A DNA stretch of 64,000 bases from Glandiceps talaboti (Eukaryota; Hemichordata; Enteropneusta; Spengelidae): positions 2,099,111 through 2,163,110 of the forward strand of contig NC_135571.1 in NCBI RefSeq assembly GCF_964340395.1. The letters are read 5' to 3'. Below are positions 61,067 to 64,000 of the stretch, piece by piece (position 1 is the first letter of the stretch; each line of letters begins with the position of its first letter). Position numbers and translations under genes: made by a program. The notes under the pieces were generated by a model, which made no database searches, had not been told where the DNA came from, and saw nothing but the letters and a program-made list of their open reading frames with translations.

Positions 61067-63661
61067 AATGGATAAAATTGCAAAATGATAACAAATACCT
61101 TTTCTTTGATATTCTTATCTGTATCTTTGTTTTGTTCCAGTTGACGTTTAAGTTGCTCTATTTCTTTGTCTCGTACAGCCACTATTTTCTCATTTTCAGT
61201 CTGCAAGAATCATTTAAAACAAAAGTTTGACTATTTCTACTGCTGTGTATGACATTTATGCATTCAGTTGGCTACATTTTGCAGTGATTCATGAAAAGTT
61301 ATTGAAAAAAAGTAGGAAGAAAAGAAATTTAGCTTTGAAAAATCTTGTAAAGTTAGAAAATCATAAAATTGAGAAATAGAATAATTTACCATAGTCTTGT
61401 AATATCACGGTCATTCTTTGTAAACTGTAAGTGTAAATCTTGAGTTGTACTATCATGTTATACATTCTGGAAAAAGTAGCAAATAATCTGATATATGCTG
61501 GCAGTCTTCACTTTCCAAATCAGTCCATAACTGGAAGATTGTGAGTGGTAGTGAACATTTACTAGCAGGACCCCAGGGAGTTTACAACTGTCATTTCAAT
61601 TCCAAATCCCGAGCAAACATAGCACAGATAATTCATAAATGCCTACCTTGTATTTTGAAAGTGTAGCACTGACTTCATTCATCTGATGTTCAAAGGAATT
61701 CTTAGCTTCAGTATGTTCTTTTATAGCTTTCTTGGTCTGTTCTCTCAAATCAGTTACTTCCTTCTCTAACTTGGAATGAGCGTCACTCTTTCTTTTCAAT
61801 TCTTCTTTTATGTCTGAAAACTGTAGATTAAATAGAATTGACAGTACTTGTAAAGATTAAAGTGTTTTTATTCCCCCACTTGTGTCAGATGTTTTGTCCT
61901 TTTATCAAAATATTCATCTTACTCAAGTTCAAGCCTCCGGCAACCAACAACAATAAGTACAATTCTCGGTACCTGCAATAGCATTTTCCTCATGCTAGAG
62001 GATCAAAATAGAACAAGAAGGTTGACTTATTCTCAGTACCTGTAATAACATTTTCCTCATGCTAGAGCTAGTAGAGGGTCAAAATAGAACAAGAAGGTTG
62101 ACTTATTCTCACATGTAGCTATAGTATGTGAAGAGCGAGGAGTGGAAATTATGATGTCGACCAAGAAATAATGAATGTTTATGGTGAGCCTCGGCTGTAA
62201 TATTTTATTTCGGGTACCAAGAATTAAACTATAGCTGGACTAATCAGGTGACTACAATGATTGAAATATGTATATCCCATCAAAATTAATGATAATAATA
62301 TTTATTGGCCTGTGAGGGCGCCTGTCACAGCGTACCTTACAGACTATCACTGGTATATTTATATCAAATACTTACTTCAGTTTTGATTTGTAGATTCTTT
62401 TCTACCTCCGTAGAAACACTGTCTTGTAGTTTATCAACTTCATGCTGTAGGTTGTTAGTTTCTTTATCTTTGGATTTTAACTGAGATTTCAGACTTCGGA
62501 TTTCTTGGTTGTGTTCCTTGGTTTGTTTTGTTTTATTACTCAGTTGCTCCTGTAGATTCTTATTCTTATTCTCAAGACTTGAGGCTTGCTTGTTTAGTTT
62601 GGTCACTTCACTTTGCAAAGTTTTGATCTGCAAGAAAACATTTACATACAATCAAATTACCTAAGAATTAGCATACTGATGAGAATGACCAGTGTAGGGC
62701 ATAAAGACATTAACTTTGGTTACTGGAGAGTCATATCATGATGGTTTTATTAAATTAAGCCTCTCAACCAGCATCATCGCAAACCACGGCCTGTTTTACA
62801 GCAACATTTTTAACAAGCCTCCCACATTTATTTATTTCGAAATGTAGTGGTAGAAAATATAACTCTGGTTTGCGAGAATGCTCAACCAGGGGCCTAGGGG
62901 ATATTTGTTTGTACACAAAATATACAAGTTGAGCAAAACATGTACACAAAATTCTGCTAGTTGAGCAAAACATGACAAGCACTTAAGAGTCATGAATATT
63001 TCTACTCTGCTACTACATATGCATGTCTGCTGAGTCATGTGACAATGCATGTTCATGGCAAGAAATATTCCTGAACAATGAATGGGAAAAAAGTTTCAAC
63101 TTAGCGTTTTCCATCAGTCATACATAATGTAGGTGATATCAAATCCTCTCTAAGCTTTTAAAGTTATTTTCTAAATCACAATAACTTGTGTACATGAAAC
63201 TTTACATTTTATGTCACTGTGAACACAAATAGTCCTGTGTTTGAACCATTCTTGTTTCATCTGACAGTAATGTTGATTTGTATTCACAGTGAGATAACAT
63301 GTATCATTTTATATGCTTGCACATTATCAATTTCTGTATTTTGTTTATGGAAATTCGTAAGAAAAAAACATTTTGTGAGATGTAAAAAACATTGTGTTGC
63401 TAATTCAAACTCTATAGTCACTCTGGTTTGGTAGTAACATCAAAATTCAGAAATAGAAATGGCCATTAGCATAATCTCAAAGTATGTCCATACACAATAG
63501 ATATTTACCGTAGTTTGTTCTATGGCAAGTTTACTTAAAGCTTCCTTATCTTGTAGCAGTAAACTTTCTTGTAGTTGTTCAAGTTCTTTTTGGATTTCTT
63601 CTCTTTCCTTGAGGGCAGAATCTAGATTAACCTCGGTGGAGTCAAACTTCTTATGGGTATC
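51766..63661 (-). CDS. sycp1: Synaptonemal complex protein 1-like, 3' ten exons (partial)
   Basis: The minus-strand gene continues beyond 64,000. Exons in gene order: 63661-63509, 62627-62376, 61820-61647, 61200-61099, 60817-60671, 59806-59596, 58888-58707, 57523-57344, 56210-56097, 51951-51766. All have GT-AG borders and consistent phase (phase 0 except the phase-1 junction 59596/58888), giving 566 residues. The first five exons and the start of the sixth encode heptad-rich coiled coil (e.g. LQHEVDKLQDSVSTEVEKNL). Next comes a Pro/Thr tail with TPHSILK and NKKRRVIFASD, matching the SILK...KKRRV motif of SYCP1. QFEDLFADDDDD and a basic stretch follow, and the last residues are DWFDTDSVYGFTDD. 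SYCP1 forms the transverse filaments that join homologous chromosomes in meiosis. The family call rests on the coiled coil plus the SILK/KKRRV motif; the acidic-aromatic tail is not one I recognise. Confidence 0.8.
52124..52205. mobile_element. MITE family S, copy in sycp1 intron
   Basis: TAGTCCGTGAAGTACGCCAT on the left, GGGGCGCCCTCACACATCAG inside, and ATGTAGCTTACAGTCGA on the right. It lies in the last intron of sycp1. Confidence 0.8.
52772..52952. mobile_element. Foldback family G, solitary right arm
   Basis: CAGATTGGAAGAACAGTTTT through GAGACTTCACAATTTTAGCG to GGTGGGGGCGGGTACC and GGCCTTAC. It is collinear with 37,910-38,112. The other arm is missing. Confidence 0.8.
52953..54446. other. 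sycp1 last intron, unannotated part
   Basis: No gene is seen. GACGTACCTTACAGTC near 53,351 resembles one end of MITE family S. The frame 54,139-54,363 has no family resemblance. Confidence 0.4.
54447..54823. mobile_element. Foldback element family F, copy D
   Basis: The most symmetrical copy. ACCTGTTACAAACATGGAAA faces TTTTCCCTGTTTGTAACAGG, GAATTGGATTAATAACACTT faces AAGTGTTATTAATCCAATTC, and ACATGTACACATAAAGAGGC marks the centre. It reads almost as one hairpin of about 375 bp, in the last intron of sycp1. Confidence 0.9.
55212..55469. mobile_element. hAT-like MITE
   Basis: CAGGGGTGAACAAATC on the left faces GATTTGTTCAGCCCTG on the right. Subterminal GGTCC and GGACC motifs are repeated. The CAGGG terminus and AT-rich flanks (AATTAT and ATTATA) suit the hAT superfamily. 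It is non-autonomous and 258 bp long. Confidence 0.75.
55775..56050. repeat. Tandem repeat of about 70 bp, five units
   Basis: Each unit has CACAATATTTTGAAGTTCAA then ATAATTGCAATTTGT. It lies directly beside the penultimate sycp1 exon in this window (56,097-56,210), on its 3' side. Confidence 0.85.
56213..56450. repeat. Microsatellite (AATC)n with variants
   Basis: About 235 bp of AATC, AACC and GTCA tetramers, beginning two bases from the splice acceptor of sycp1 exon 56,097-56,210. The polypyrimidine context of that acceptor is therefore part of the repeat (GATT on the minus strand). Confidence 0.95.
57034..57140. mobile_element. MITE family S, fullest copy
   Basis: TAGTCTGTAAGTACGCTGTG on the left, AGGGCGCCCTCACACATCGC inside, and ATGTATCTTACAGTCTA on the right (TIR core TAGNCTGTAAG). 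It is 107 bp, in an intron of sycp1. Confidence 0.85.
57659..58165 (-). mobile_element. pogo/Tigger transposon remnant
   Basis: The terminus CAGTCAAACCTGTGTATAGT (57,660 on) is typical of pogo/Tigger elements. On the minus strand, 58,165 down to 57,985 encodes LPEKYGVGRTQIQNILKRR, then RKTGNEEIYKLTWEWFKDAV and a stop. This is the CENP-B-like DNA-binding region of a Tigger transposase. The DDE catalytic part is absent, so the copy is internally deleted and cannot move itself. It lies in an intron of sycp1 on the same strand. Confidence 0.85.
58166..58700. other. sycp1 intron, AT-rich
   Basis: AT-dominated sequence with TAATATTATA-type runs near 58,495-58,580. No gene is seen. Confidence 0.5.
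59850..60265. mobile_element. TIR element with arms of about 120 bp
   Basis: ACTGACATTTCTTGTGAGTT, CATAGTAAGAGATAG and GTGCGTCACTAAAAATTGTG on the left face CACAATTTCTAGTGACGCAC, CTATCTCTTACTACATG and CAAGAAATGCCAGTT on the right. A one-armed relative lies at about 54,895-55,020. It sits in an intron of sycp1. Confidence 0.8.
60941..61063. repeat. Microsatellite (GTCT)n-(TC)n
   Basis: About 30 bp of GTCT and about 90 bp of TC, 35 bases from the donor of sycp1 exon 61,099-61,200. Confidence 0.97.
61957..62122. repeat. Direct duplication of about 80 bp
   Basis: CATTTTCCTCATGCTAGAG, then AAAATAGAACAAGAAGGTTG and ACTTATTCTCA occur twice in tandem with few differences, so it is a recent local duplication in an sycp1 intron. 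Confidence 0.85.
62304..62347. mobile_element. MITE family S, truncated copy
   Basis: TGTGAGGGCGCCTGTCACAG, then GTACCTTACAGACTA: one end of the family in reverse orientation, 29 bases from sycp1 exon 62,376-62,627. Confidence 0.6.
62630..63506. other. sycp1 intron, nothing recognised
   Basis: No gene or clear repeat. CGAAATGTAGTGGTAGAAAA and ACCAGGGGCCTAGG are ordinary unique sequence to my eye. Confidence 0.4.
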
Positions 63662-64000
63662 CTATAATGAAGAAATTAAACTCAACAATTAAAGGCCCAA
63701 GGGAAACTGGTGTATGGTGTTACATGTTTTGTAACACATCATATCATTTACTGTATTGTATACTCTGCCTAAAAAGTATATGATCATGATGTATGCACTG
63801 TAGAGTTTCCATTAGTCTGGATGCCAACTGTGGTTTCTAACCACAGTCTGGTCAAAGTTCCTCGATCATCAGCACAAAAAAGTAGTTCATCCAATCAGTG
63901 AACCCCAACTGTTATAGTGATATAAACACTGTATACTATGGTAGCATCCTGGGCTGATAAATATACCATATTTAGACATTATATAATTGCCCCAATAAAC

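Overview
The window is from an animal nuclear genome, most likely an AT-rich marine invertebrate. The evidence is spliceosomal GT-AG introns, single-exon FN3 domains bounded by phase-1 introns, a meiotic synaptonemal-complex gene, a sperm-tail SHIPPO-repeat gene, very long microsatellites and many short inverted-repeat transposons. I cannot name the phylum from sequence alone. No prokaryotic operon, CRISPR array or rRNA gene is visible.

Layout. About 0.1-18.4 kb is a nested duplicated region. An outer block (about 112-1,085) recurs at about 16.9-18.4 kb. Inside it lies a 4.4 kb block (about 5.28-9.73 kb) that recurs at 11.95-16.4 kb. Each inner block carries one intact, single-exon heparan-sulfate 3-O-sulfotransferase-like gene (6,435-7,658 and 13,781-14,998). 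A degenerate TatD-family hydrolase copy sits at 1.1-2.0 kb. From 20.5 to 34.4 kb there is one 14-exon plus-strand gene, which I reconstructed with consistent splice phases throughout. It encodes a 1,018-residue protein with four fibronectin type III domains followed by a complete HECT ubiquitin-ligase domain with the catalytic TCF cysteine. A three-exon module inside it has been tandemly duplicated. 34.4-40 kb is repeat-rich and gene-poor. A plus-strand odf3 (CIMAP1A-like) gene lies at 42.2-45.8 kb and has two candidate terminal exons. The minus-strand 3' half of a sycp1-like gene (ten exons) runs from 63,661 down to 51,766 and continues beyond the window.

Repeats. I found several inverted-repeat (MITE or foldback) families with two to six copies each, a tRNA-derived SINE, hAT-like and pogo/Tigger remnants, an LTR-like fossil, several tandem satellites and about twenty microsatellites. 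Two MITE insertions are present in one sulfotransferase block and absent from the other. The empty sites show they came after the duplication.

Working together. odf3 and sycp1 are both germline-associated families and are convergent neighbours. The sulfotransferase pair would act in the Golgi on glycosaminoglycans. The FN3-HECT protein would be a cytosolic or nuclear E3 ligase. I see no sign that these genes form one pathway. The FN3-HECT architecture is the best candidate for something not commonly described.
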